64,000 nt of DNA from assembly GCA_022478985.1 (NCBI GenBank), contig JAKSZP010010596.1, positions 1 through 64,000 on the forward strand, in the 5' to 3' direction. Source of the DNA: Massospora cicadina (taxonomy: Eukaryota; Entomophthoromycota; Entomophthoromycetes; Entomophthorales; Entomophthoraceae). The position numbers and the translations under genes are program-made. The number at the start of each line of letters is the position of its first letter. The first letter of the stretch is position 1. The notes below the pieces were generated by a model, which saw nothing but the letters and a program-made list of their open reading frames with translations, was not told where the DNA came from and did no database searches. Of the stretch, positions 56,141 through 64,000 are shown piece by piece.

Positions 56141-56938
56141 CTAATATAACCTCCTCTTAGAAATTCTTTCAGTTTTTTCTTGTGTCAGGGTAACGGCAGA
56201 TAAATTTAAGTCTAGGGAGCGAGCCCTCTGCCTAAATTGGGCAGTATTCCCATTCCTCACCAAGAAAGGTTCTAAGAGGGTAGCTGTTCCCCTTGTCACA
56301 CAGGGTGATCTCGCCCATGTTGTAAACGAGCGTTGGGTGACAGTCATTCCTTTGAAAATTCCCTCACTGGCTCCCACAATTTCTTCTGCCATATTAGTAT
56401 GGTAAATTGAAGAAATTTGTGCTGAAATATCTGGAATACCTACTCCTATGGCAACGAGAGCCAACGGGCGTGCACATTCAGGTAATGGAGTATTAGGGGT
56501 CAAATCTTCAGTCAAACTCATCAGTGGTATTGAGACACTGAGAAATGAAGCTATTGGTTCAAACTTAGCTTCAAAACCTTCAGAAACAACGCCCATCAGG
56601 CTTGTACCTATTTAGACACAAATTCCTAGTGTTGGACCTGCGGTGAAATTTGACAAGGGCTTCAGGCCATTGTTGAAAGTTTTTAGCTCTGAACCCACAT
56701 CTCTCACATTAGTATCAATGCTCTGGAATCCAGCTTGGCTGAAGTGAAGCCAAAGCAACTGGGTGCAGGCAGGTTGGGTATCCCAAGCCCATTCACAACT
56801 TCCTGGGAGTGCCTCTATGTGGGGTGGCCCTGGGAGGTTCCCATTGCCCGTCAGGTGAGACTCCATCATGTTAATCATTGTAAAAATGGAAAAGCCAAAA
56901 TTTGGGCGGCCAAGGCCAGATTGGCAGTGCATTGGCAC
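56141..56938 (-). pseudogene. Unrecognised reading frame of about 265 codons with one stop
   Basis: Two open frames, 56,938-56,612 and 56,596-56,141, are in the same phase and separated by a single TAG-type stop region of five codons. The first begins MPMHCQSGLGRPNFGFSIF. The second begins MGVVSEGFEAKFEPIASFL, includes LALVAIGVGIPDISAQISSI and ends basic (EKTERISKRRLY). I recognise no domain. There is no signal peptide, and one moderately hydrophobic stretch lies in the middle. It could be a decayed gag-like gene or a host-gene remnant. Base composition is more balanced than in the flanks, which is why I list it. Confidence 0.3.
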
Positions 56939-57234
56939 ATTGTCAACTCTTTCAATATCAATTCCCTATATATTTGATCTTATTTCCACCCTCAGTCAAA
57001 ATTCATCATTATAGGTCAAATTTTGAGGGCCACAATCCCAGGCTTAATAGTTATCTCCCAATTTACCACTATTTAATCAGTTGTAACACACTGAAGAAAT
57101 TGTCAGTTTATTTATTTCCTTAAATATTCAATAAAAATTCTTTTACCTGATCCCAGTTCTCATTATGTTCAAATCCAAACCACCCCTCTCAAATCAACTA
57201 TTTCACCAATCCATGGGCCCCAAGGGCCATGTTA
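56939..57234. other. Nothing recognised
   Basis: AT-rich sequence without a convincing frame, between the unrecognised reading frame and the fold-back repeat. Confidence 0.4.
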
Positions 57235-57600
57235 ACCTGGTTTGTTGCTAGGTTTTTATATATGATTATGTCTCATGGGTTTTTAATGGTAAACTTCCTT
57301 CCTGGACTCATAATAGTTGCGCAATCAGAAATGCCACTGGCATTTGGGCTTGTCACTTGGGTGTTTTGGTACTTAAACTGGCAGGCCGGTCTAATATTAA
57401 CTTGCTGTCTTCATGAAAATATAGTTTAAACCAGCCTGCCATTCAGGAAGCAAAAGCACCCAAAAGACAATACAGAATGCCAGGAGCATTGACACACAAA
57501 TGGCGTTGTAATAGGTTGGGAGATGAGCAACAATGGAATTCAAATGGACTACTATTGTAAAAAAACAATCTGGTGAAAAACTAGGCTGTTGCAACCCCCA
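57235..57600. repeat. Long imperfect inverted repeat (fold-back element)
   Basis: 57,235-57,400 and the reverse complement of 57,425-57,600 align over some 165-175 bases, with a spacer of about 25. The best part is near the centre: 'ttaaactggcaggccggt' against 'tcctgaatggcaggctggt', and 'gtgttttggt' against 'gtgcttttgc'. Both arms translate to a similar VFW-x-L-(5)-WQAGL phrase in opposite directions. A transcript would fold into a long hairpin. It may be a MITE-like or fold-back transposon, or a local inverted duplication. Confidence 0.65.
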
Positions 57601-57629
57601 GGGACAATGGTCTGAGGCATATGGAGTTG

Positions 57630-58780
57630 TGAGATCAATAAAATCCATAAAAGCCTTGGCATGACAGGCCCAAGTGACTATAGTGGGATTAAAGCTAATA
57701 ATATGACTGAGACAACCCAATCAATACTCAGGCTGTGGGCCACATTGCAAATGTCATGGGGTTTAATATGAAAAATTTTTACCCAAATAAATAAATTTGA
57801 GCGTGGGAAGAAATTTATTAGAATTAAATAATAAAAGGATTGTTGTCAATTTTCTTAGTGTGTTAAGACTGCTTAGATAGAAAATCAATTTTGTAGAATA
57901 GCTTCGGGAAGTACAGGATTAGGGCCCTTGAGATTTAGCCTAACACAGCGAACTTTGAGCGAGAGGGGGAAGGAACTTAATATGAACCAACTTTAAATTT
58001 ACTGGTGGCAGTCTGAGTCACTGTCAGTTAGTCCACGGATGCCTGAATTGCCAATTTATTTCATTTCTGATAATTGGAGTGATGGCATCTCACCCAATGG
58101 GAAAAAGAAACCTCTTAAGGCCATCCCACATAAGGGAAGTCCCACGAGGTCAGAAACAGGTTCAGGGCGCCCATCCCACATGCACCCAGCCACTCCAGCG
58201 TCTGTTTGGCCAATAAAGAGATGTCAAACAAGAGTTTAAATGATTTCAGTAAAGTTTTTGAACTAGTGGCAACATTTCCCAATAACCTGATATCATCAGT
58301 GATCTTTGCTGAAGATTTGACATTAGATGCTTATTAATCGAAGGTATACGCTCATTGTGCCTTATTACCAATAATTTGGTGCTCTCAGGCCTTAATTCTA
58401 AAGGCTTGATTCCCTCAACTTCAAATGAACCTTTCATCCCATGATAATGACAACTCTCAGATATCTTGGCACAAATACCCTTAATTTCTGTAATAATACA
58501 TTTGAAGTTTATACTGGGATGGGTGGCAGGTACCTTAAAGGTAAGCTATTTCCCATCTCTTGTCCATCAAATGGGCGAGGTCGCCCTGGGAGACTTGAGG
58601 GGCAGCTGGCCTTCTTGGACCATTTTTGATGGGAATGGGAATGCCACCCAGTCCAAGTGGAGGGGGCGTTTTCTCGGACTTACATTACCTTCCCTTTTCC
58701 CAAAGGGGGAGCGCCACATCCATGGAACTGAGCGAGGACCACATTTTTTATGGGCCTTGGGTAACTTAACCGCCATTAAA
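57630..58780. other. Unassigned region beside element G; its 3' LTR would be expected here
   Basis: The chromodomain of G ends near 58,800, so the 3' LTR should begin below. I cannot identify its borders because the partner LTR is outside the window. Plus-strand frames at 58,441-58,795 look like chance openings in a GC-richer stretch. Confidence 0.35.
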
Positions 58781-58794
58781 GTAGTGATTTTTTA

Positions 58795-58960
58795 GGGAGA
58801 ATGGGGAGTATCTGGGTGGGTGGCATGGAAAGCCTCAACAAGCTCTGAGCAGTCGGCAGTCATAAGCGCTGACCCAGCTATTTTTGTAGGCTGGATAGCC
58901 TTTCCATGTGATGAGATATTGGATTTATCATTAAGATCTGTTGGAATGCAGGATTCCCTC
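58795..58960 (-). pseudogene. Element G chromodomain
   Basis: In one frame the minus strand gives AKIEGILHSNRS, in the next YLITWKGYPAYKNSWV, and in a third CSELVEAFHATHPDTPHSP. These are the three parts of a chromodomain: the first strand, the WKGYP...SW core, and the C-terminal helix with LV..FH..HP. Chromodomains at the integrase C-terminus direct chromoviruses to marked heterochromatin. Two frameshifts break it. Confidence 0.75.
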
Positions 58961-59049
58961 AATCTTTGCTTCCTCACCCTTGATCATGATGGGCTCTGGG
59001 TCCAATGATTTTTCTTCTTGAATAAGGACAACTGAGACACATTGAAGAC

Positions 59050-60060
59050 TGGGTGTTTTTTTCAGTGGGAAGGCAGATTCAAACTAGAGGCACCATTCCC
59101 TAAGTCTTCTAACAAATGGTAACCCAAATGATTCCTTGAAAACTTTCAGGAGGGTACTGGCATCCTCAAATGGCGTGTATTGAACATGATATATGAACCC
59201 ACCACAATATCATGGGCAGAAAGCTGCTTCTGATCTGCAAATCACTTGTAGTCACCAATAGCTTTAGTGAGATGCTCCCACACTAAGGACTGGGTATACT
59301 GAATGTGCTCAACATGATCTGCGGCAGCTGTGACCTCTGGACGCAGACTTGGACCAACTGAAAATGAGGGATTATACCCCTATGTCGCTTCATAGGGAGA
59401 AAACCTGTATAAGTGTGAGTTCCATTGTTGTAGGCAAATTGAGCAAGGGGAGGTCATTGGCCCAGGTTTCCTGAGAAGCTGCAGCATATCACCGCAGATA
59501 CTGTACCAAGATTTGATTAACCCGTTCAGTTTGGACATCCAACTGTGGATGGTATGCAGTGGGTTAGCAGGGCGTAATCTTCAAGATTGCCAAGAGTTTG
59601 TTCCAAAATCACGCTGTAAATTGGGGCTTGCAGTCACTGACAATTTCCTGCGGGAGTCTGAACATAGAAAAAACATGGCATAGAAATAGGCAGGAAGTTT
59701 CTTTGAAAATAATGGAGTAAGAGCATGGGATAAATAAGGAGAACTTAATGAAGCTGTCTATGACCACCATAACCGCTGTAAATCCCTTGGAGCTGGGAAG
59801 CTCAACAATAAAGTCCAACGACACTGATGTCCATGGCCCCACTGCCTGCTGCAAGGAGTGTAAGAGACCATTTCTACCAGAACGGTCCAATTAGGCCTAT
59901 GCCAAATTACACAGTCTGCAATCCATGCTGGAGCATCCTTTGATAAGCCTGGCCTATTATAAATAAGCTTGACAAAATCAAGGCACTTCTTAATTTCTGG
60001 GTGACCAACTACAGGTGGATCATGATGAGCCTGAATTACTTCAGCTTAAAGGAGGGGAGG
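59050..60060 (-). pseudogene. Element G integrase
   Basis: The zinc-binding domain near 60,030-59,900 reads HHDPPVVGHPEIKKCLDFVK and then ADCVIW, with the second Cys of the pair lost. The core frame (59,609-59,890) has SVSLDFIVELPSSKGFTAVM and LPQEIVSDCKPQF, with the first two Asp residues. TAYHPQLDVQTERVNQIL near 59,500-59,560 carries the Glu. The C-terminal part towards 59,050 is readable in pieces and leads to the chromodomain. Confidence 0.85.
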
Positions 60061-60259
60061 GACTCACACCCGCGACCTAAATTTGATGAACCCCTTGGCC
60101 AAGGAATATAAGTAATATTTTGAAGATGGGAGGAAAACCGTCCATAAGGTCTGCCCCTTCTGCACATGCTATTTGCGCTGCTAAGAGTTGAAAAATCAAG
60201 GGCGCGTCCAGAACTAAGTCTGTTACCAAAACCACATGAGGTTTGATGGCCAAGATTTG

Positions 60260-60264
60260 GATTG
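60260..60264. repeat. Target-site duplication of the TRIM-like element (GATTG)
   Basis: GATTG here and AATTG at 62,035-62,039 agree at four of five bases, directly outside the two LTRs. Confidence 0.7.
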
Positions 60265-60954
60265 TGTAACGGTTAAAAACATCCTAGTTTTCAACTGCCA
60301 TCTTGCCTTTAGATCAGCGATTCAAAGTTGATGCCAACAGATTTCCTAATATAATTTCCCTTGAGTTAAGAGTTTCAACTTCTCATACTCACTAATTTAA
60401 CCTCGGATTTAGGGCAATTCAGAAATGTGGAAAGACAACATAGGTAAGTGAGGTTTTCAAATCCTAAAATTAACCTTGTTTTATTTATTAACAAAAATAA
60501 ACACGCTGATAAATTTATCCTGATGACATAGGGCACCACAAATGACACCAGGAAAAAAACCAGAGTATTTGGCAGATCAGTTCGCTGCCAAATCTCAACT
60601 TTTTTGTTAAGGATACAAAAAGTGGATTGCCGCGGGATACCAGGTAAGACAAGGCAAGAGCGACCCAAGGCCACTAGAGAGACCCACGCGAGGGCGGGAA
60701 ATGAGAAAGAATTCTGAAGAGAGTTCAGAATCATGTGGGCCTGACCTTTTAAAGTCGCTCTTCTGGGGAGCCCCTCCACACTTTTCTTTGTGCCCCAGGG
60801 AGCATGAAGAATAGCTTGGGAGGGGCGCAGCTCAGTGCCGAGCCTGCATGAACCTCAAAACCTCAAAATGGCGTTCTGACTTAAAAATTTATAAATCCGA
60901 ATTTTAAGTCAAAATGTAATGATCAGTTCAACCTGACTGTTACATCACCCCTCG
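60265..60954 (-). repeat. TRIM 3' LTR
   Basis: Starts TGTAACGG and ends CTGTTACA. Direct copy of 61,356-62,034. Near 60,712-60,732 it has the diverged form of the palindrome (TTCTGAA...GTTCAGAAT, with an altered centre). Confidence 0.9.
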
Positions 60955-61355
60955 CTAAGAAGGAGCCCCCAACAAGAGGGTGGCTCATAGCTGGAGCAAC
61001 CACCATGAGAGGGCTTCCTCAGTAAGTACAGAGCTGGAGCCAGACTGCAAAACCCAGTCCACCCAGCAAGGGGAAACAAGCCCAACGCAGGGCTGGGTGG
61101 TTATCCCACATGGTGTGGGTGGACCGTGGGGTAAAAGCCCTGCTGGGCCAGGTCCATTGGTGCCAACCAGATTCCTGGTGAGGGGAAGCCCCACCTGGAT
61201 TTCAGACCGACGGTCTCTTCAGATCCAGGGTTGGCCATCAGTCACTGGCTCCCCCCAGTGCTGGTTACTCAACAACTGGGACCTGAAGTGACCACTGAGG
61301 TCAGACCAAACTGGGGACCTGGTGGCGTGCTAAAAGCACACTGAGTTCAGAATAA
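60955..61355 (+). other. TRIM interior with a 103-codon open frame on the plus strand
   Basis: The 401-base interior is GC-rich. A frame at 60,980-61,291 opens MAHSWSNHHERASSVSTELE and ends QCWLLNNWDLK without interruption. It runs opposite to the orientation suggested by the purine tract, has no known domain and contains many Pro, Gly, Ser and Trp residues. I consider it more likely a chance frame than a gene. No coding frame of note exists on the minus strand. Confidence 0.35.
61340..61353 (-). other. Candidate self-priming site of the TRIM
   Basis: ACTGAGTTCAGAAT (plus strand) ends two bases from the 5' LTR. The same 14 bases occur at 61,809-61,822 inside that LTR, as half of a palindrome whose arms are ATTCTGAACT and AGTTCAGAAT. 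A minus-strand transcript starting there could pair its 5' end with this site over 10 bases, as in Tf1-type self-priming. Confidence 0.55.
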
Positions 61356-62034
61356 TGTAATGGTCAAAAAACATTTCAGTTTTTGACCACCATATTGCCT
61401 TCAGATTGGCAGATTCAAAGTTGACGCTGACAGATTTCCTGATATAATTTCCCTCAAGGTAAGAGTTTTGACTTCTCATACTCACTAATTTAACCTCAGA
61501 TTTAGGGCAATTTGGAAACGCGGAAAGATGACATAGGTAAATGAGGGTTTCAATCCTAAATTTAACCTTGTTTTATTTTTTAATGAAAATAAACACACTG
61601 ACAAATTTAACCTGATGACATAGGGCACCACGAATTACATCAGGAAAAAACCAGAGTAAAAGGTAGATCAGTTCACTGCCAAATCTCAATTTTTTGTTAA
61701 GGATACAAAAAGTGGGTCACTGTGGGATACCAGGTAAGACAAGGCAAGAGCGGCCCCAAGGCCACTAGAGAGACCCACGTGAGGGCGGGAAATGAGAAAG
61801 AATTCTGAACTGAGTTCAGAATCATGTGGGCCCAACCTTTTAAGGTCACTCTTCCAGGGAGCCCCTCCACACTTTTCTTTGTGCCCCAGGGAGTATGAAG
61901 AATAGCTCAGGAGGGGCACAGCCCAGCGCTGAGCCCACATGAACCTCAAAACCTTAAATTGGCTTTTTGACTTATAATTTAAAAATCTGAATTTTGAGTC
62001 AAAATGTAACAATAAGTTTGACCCAACTGTTACA
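61356..62034 (-). repeat. TRIM 5' LTR
   Basis: Starts TGTAATGG and ends CTGTTACA, followed by AATTG. On the minus strand, CCTTAAAAGG lies about 20-30 bases before the perfect 10-base-arm palindrome at 61,802-61,822. This would place a TATA-like box at a suitable distance from a transcription start in the palindrome. Confidence 0.9.
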
Positions 62035-62059
62035 AATTGGGGAATGACAGTGATGAGAT

Positions 62060-62460
62060 CCGCCTCATCTAAGTCAGCTGGAAAAGTGCAGGGTTGCAGC
62101 TTAGCAAATTGGGAAGGACATTTAACGCTCCTTCCACAAGCTCATATTGAATTTGAAGCTGCACAAATCCTGATAGGTTCAGGTCTGCCAATGTGCCAAC
62201 TTCTATGGATCGTGGAAATAAAGAAGAGCTTAGTGGTCCGTTTGCACAGTCACCTCATGCTGAGCGCCCTGCAAGAGACACCACAAGTGGGTCAAGGCCC
62301 ACGCCACGGCTGCCAGTTCCTTGTCATAGATGGCCCAGAATAGCTCAGTGGGAGAGAACTTGTGGGAAAAATAAGCAACTGGGTGTCTCAACTCAACATG
62401 CTCTTGTAGCAAGATAGCCCCTACTGCAGCAGAAGATGCATCTCATGCTACAATATAGGG
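62060..62460 (-). pseudogene. Element G RNase H
   Basis: 62,230-62,412 reads VAYFSHKFSPTELFWAIYDK, then ELAAVAWALTHLWCLLQGAQ and VTVQTDH. The Y-x-K-EL Glu and the QTDH Asp are catalytic residues of the family. The first Asp strand lies upstream in a broken frame. Confidence 0.85.
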
Positions 62461-63434
62461 TCTGGAGGGATCCACACGCTTAAGGATAGGGGGTGACGAA
62501 AACGCCTCCTTAACTGAATAAAATGCTTTCTGGCGCTCAGGCATCTATTGAAAGGGAACGTTCGTGCCTGTGAGCGAGTGGAGTGGGGCGGCTAACTTGG
62601 ATATTGCAGGAGAGAATTTCCTAAGAATATATAGTGCCCAAGAAACTTCTCAATTGCTTTTGGTTCTTTGGAGTTGGCCATTTGCGGATGGCATCCAGTT
62701 TGTTGGGTGGGATGGTGTACCCATCTTTTAAGATGAGGTACCCAAGAATGTGACTTTCTCTTAATAAAGCTCACATTTTTGATGGCTTGACAAACAGACC
62801 AACCTTATGAAAGACAGCCACTACTGACTATAAGTCCTTTGCATATTGTTCAGGTGATGGAGAGTACACCAGGATATCATCAATATATGTGGCCATGCAG
62901 GTGAACCGTAGGTCGCCCAGCAAAATATCAAATATCTTGGAATGTTGTAAATGCATTATTAAACCCAAAAGGAATCACTCAAAATTGGAATATTCCACGT
63001 TTTGTCTAAATAGTGGTAATCCATTCCTGAACTTCCATCACCCAAATTTTATTAAAGACGTTGACCAGATTGAGTTTTGAAAACACCCATGACTTTGTAA
63101 TTGTTTAGTTAATTGTCTGTTCTAATGGCAGTGAATAGCCTCATAAACCATGATATTGCTGAGGTGCCCATAATCCACACAGGGACAAAGGGCCATCGGC
63201 ATTTTTGGCAAAGATGATGGGAGAGGCAACTGGGGAGGACTCCTTAAACAACCAATATTTCTTTAGCATGTCATCCAACCAGATGTCAAGGGCAGACTCC
63301 TCCTCCGTGATATGTGGGTAAAGTGGACACTTTATGCTCACCACCTCCACCATTGTCCAAAAATCAAAATCATATTTGTATGTGGGTAAGGCAGTTAGCC
63401 TTGTCTGAGTCAAAGATGCTCTGATAGCCATCAA
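62461..63434 (-). pseudogene. Element G reverse transcriptase
   Basis: The frame at 63,141-63,434 has YPHITEEESALDIWLDDMLK, then KESSPVASPIIFAKNADG and the following L-C block, the start of the domain. Near 62,860-62,895 the active site reads ATYIDDILVYS with both Asp residues. 62,592-62,774 continues with the thumb region. The blocks are split over frames by several shifts. Confidence 0.85.
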
Positions 63435-63461
63435 CGCAGTGGGAAAATCATGGGGGAAGAC

Positions 63462-63920
63462 CTAAGGAGATACGAGGGATGTAACTGATCCAAAAATTTG
63501 AGCCTTGATAAGGGTATCCAATAAGGGGAACTCGCCCTCCACTTGACCATTGGAAACTAAAAGCTTATTGGATTTCAAGTGGCTTTTCACATGCTGCCAA
63601 AGCCACCAACCCACACCCAAAATTACAAGATACACAAGGTTAGGCATCACTGAGAAGCGATTACAAAAACTAAACTGGTGAACTGAGAAGGGTACTGGGC
63701 TCCATACTTTATAGGATGGCTGGGAGGCTGACGAGGCGACCAACACTGTAGGCCCCAGGTCCAAGTCAAGCTCCAGCTGCTGGGCCAACTTCAGACTCAT
63801 GAAGTTGCCTGCTGCTCCAGTGTTGAGCAAGGTCTCAAAGGACACCTGGTGTGCCCCAATACAAATTTTTATTGGTAATAGAAAGTGGGTGTAATTTTGT
63901 TTACTGGCGGATGTGGTCAT
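63462..63920 (-). pseudogene. Element G protease (catalytic Asp lost)
   Basis: An open frame of 152 codons. ICIGAHQVSFETLLNTGAAG then NFMSLKLAQQLELDL forms the first half of a retropepsin. The catalytic triad reads N-T-G instead of D-T/S-G, so the enzyme should be inactive. The second half reads FSVHQFSFCNRFSVMPNLVY and continues to a stop. The N-terminal Met at 63,920 is probably not the real start, because the gag-pol frame continues upstream beyond the window. Confidence 0.8.
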
Positions 63921-64000
63921 TTCTGCTTACACTGAAGAGATTGTAACTAACTCAGGGGGAAGAGCCAGTTCCTGTATATGGTCAAAATTGGGGTGAACAA

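Larger units (their letters stand above)
60265..62034 (-). mobile_element. TRIM-like non-autonomous LTR element (1,770 bp)
   Basis: Two LTRs (60,265-60,954 and 61,356-62,034) with inverted ends TGTAAC/GTTACA enclose only 401 bases. A purine tract on the minus strand (GCGAGGGGTGA, 60,955-60,966) precedes the left LTR, so the element reads on the minus strand. There is no pol. It lies between RNase H and integrase of element G. The LTRs look about 88-90% alike by eye. Next to the inner edge of the 5' LTR is a possible self-priming site. It would need the proteins of an autonomous relative, perhaps a Tf1/sushi-type chromovirus. Confidence 0.85.
58795..64000 (-). mobile_element. Ty3/gypsy chromovirus G, 3' half, interrupted by a TRIM-like element
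   Basis: On the minus strand: protease (63.9-63.46 kb), reverse transcriptase (63.43-62.46), RNase H (62.45-62.06), integrase (60.06-59.05) and chromodomain (58.96-58.80). Gag and the 5' LTR lie beyond the window. The sequence type (HPQLDVQTERVNQ, YIDDILVYS, C-terminal chromodomain) marks a chromovirus, distinct from A-D and F. It has many stops. Confidence 0.88.

Noticed and set aside
58441..58795. Plus-strand frames of 62-109 codons next to element G
   Set aside because: They lie where the 3' LTR of G is expected, overlap frames on the other strand and contain no domain.
1..64000. CRISPR array, bacterial operons or a mobile defence island
   Set aside because: No short regularly spaced repeats, no ribosome-binding sites or operon layout. 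All readable proteins are eukaryotic retroelement domains.

Overview
The window is eukaryotic and made almost entirely of transposable elements in various stages of decay. I found no intact host gene, tRNA, rRNA or CRISPR array. Chromodomain-bearing Ty3/gypsy elements, LINEs with an L1-type endonuclease and reverse transcriptase, deep nesting and AT-rich filler suggest the repeat-rich compartment of a filamentous fungus, probably a basidiomycete. That assignment is inference, because no host gene or RNA gene anchors it. Nearly every coding region is broken by stops and frameshifts, so most gene entries are pseudogenes. The gene-level ends are approximate. The element ends set by target-site duplications (TSDs) are exact.

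Layout. (1) 1-12,640: a minus-strand LINE (L1a) is split by a 1.9-kb ORF1-only retroposon (H1, 16-bp TSD), which is itself split by a 9.05-kb Ty3/gypsy element (A, TSD TAAGG). (2) 13,126-39,010: a minus-strand element B, related to A, has been expanded by four insertions: a solo LTR (TSD CAAGG), a 6.6-kb plus-strand Ty3/gypsy element (C, TSD CTTGT), an 8.3-kb minus-strand relative of C (D, TSD TTACA/ATACA) and an 820-bp SINE-like insert (15-bp TSD). D carries a 1.67-kb insert of its own. Without the insertions B is about 9.4 kb, close to A. Without its insert D is 6.59 kb, matching C. (3) 40,700-48,390: a plus-strand gypsy remnant (F) carries two further ORF1-only copies: H2, beside its 5' LTR, and H3, inside its 3' LTR. 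(4) 48,484-53,650: the longest LINE (L2), minus strand. (5) 53,900-58,780: a LINE endonuclease fragment, a small GC-rich minisatellite, an unrecognised reading frame, a long fold-back repeat and AT-rich filler. (6) 58,795-64,000: a minus-strand chromovirus (G) interrupted by a TRIM-like element with 0.68-kb LTRs and a 0.4-kb interior.

How the parts relate. The LINE L2 and ORF1-only copies H1 and H2 end in nearly the same 3' tail; the SINE-like insert and H3 end in weaker versions of it. The ORF1-only protein is a diverged relative of the LINE ORF1 protein, with a CCHC knuckle and a long C-terminal extension that I could not find in the LINE. This looks like a LINE with two classes of non-autonomous followers, one of them comparable in layout to mammalian HAL1 (half-L1). 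The TRIM carries a match between the sequence beside its LTR and a palindrome inside the LTR, which fits Tf1/sushi-type self-priming rather than tRNA priming.
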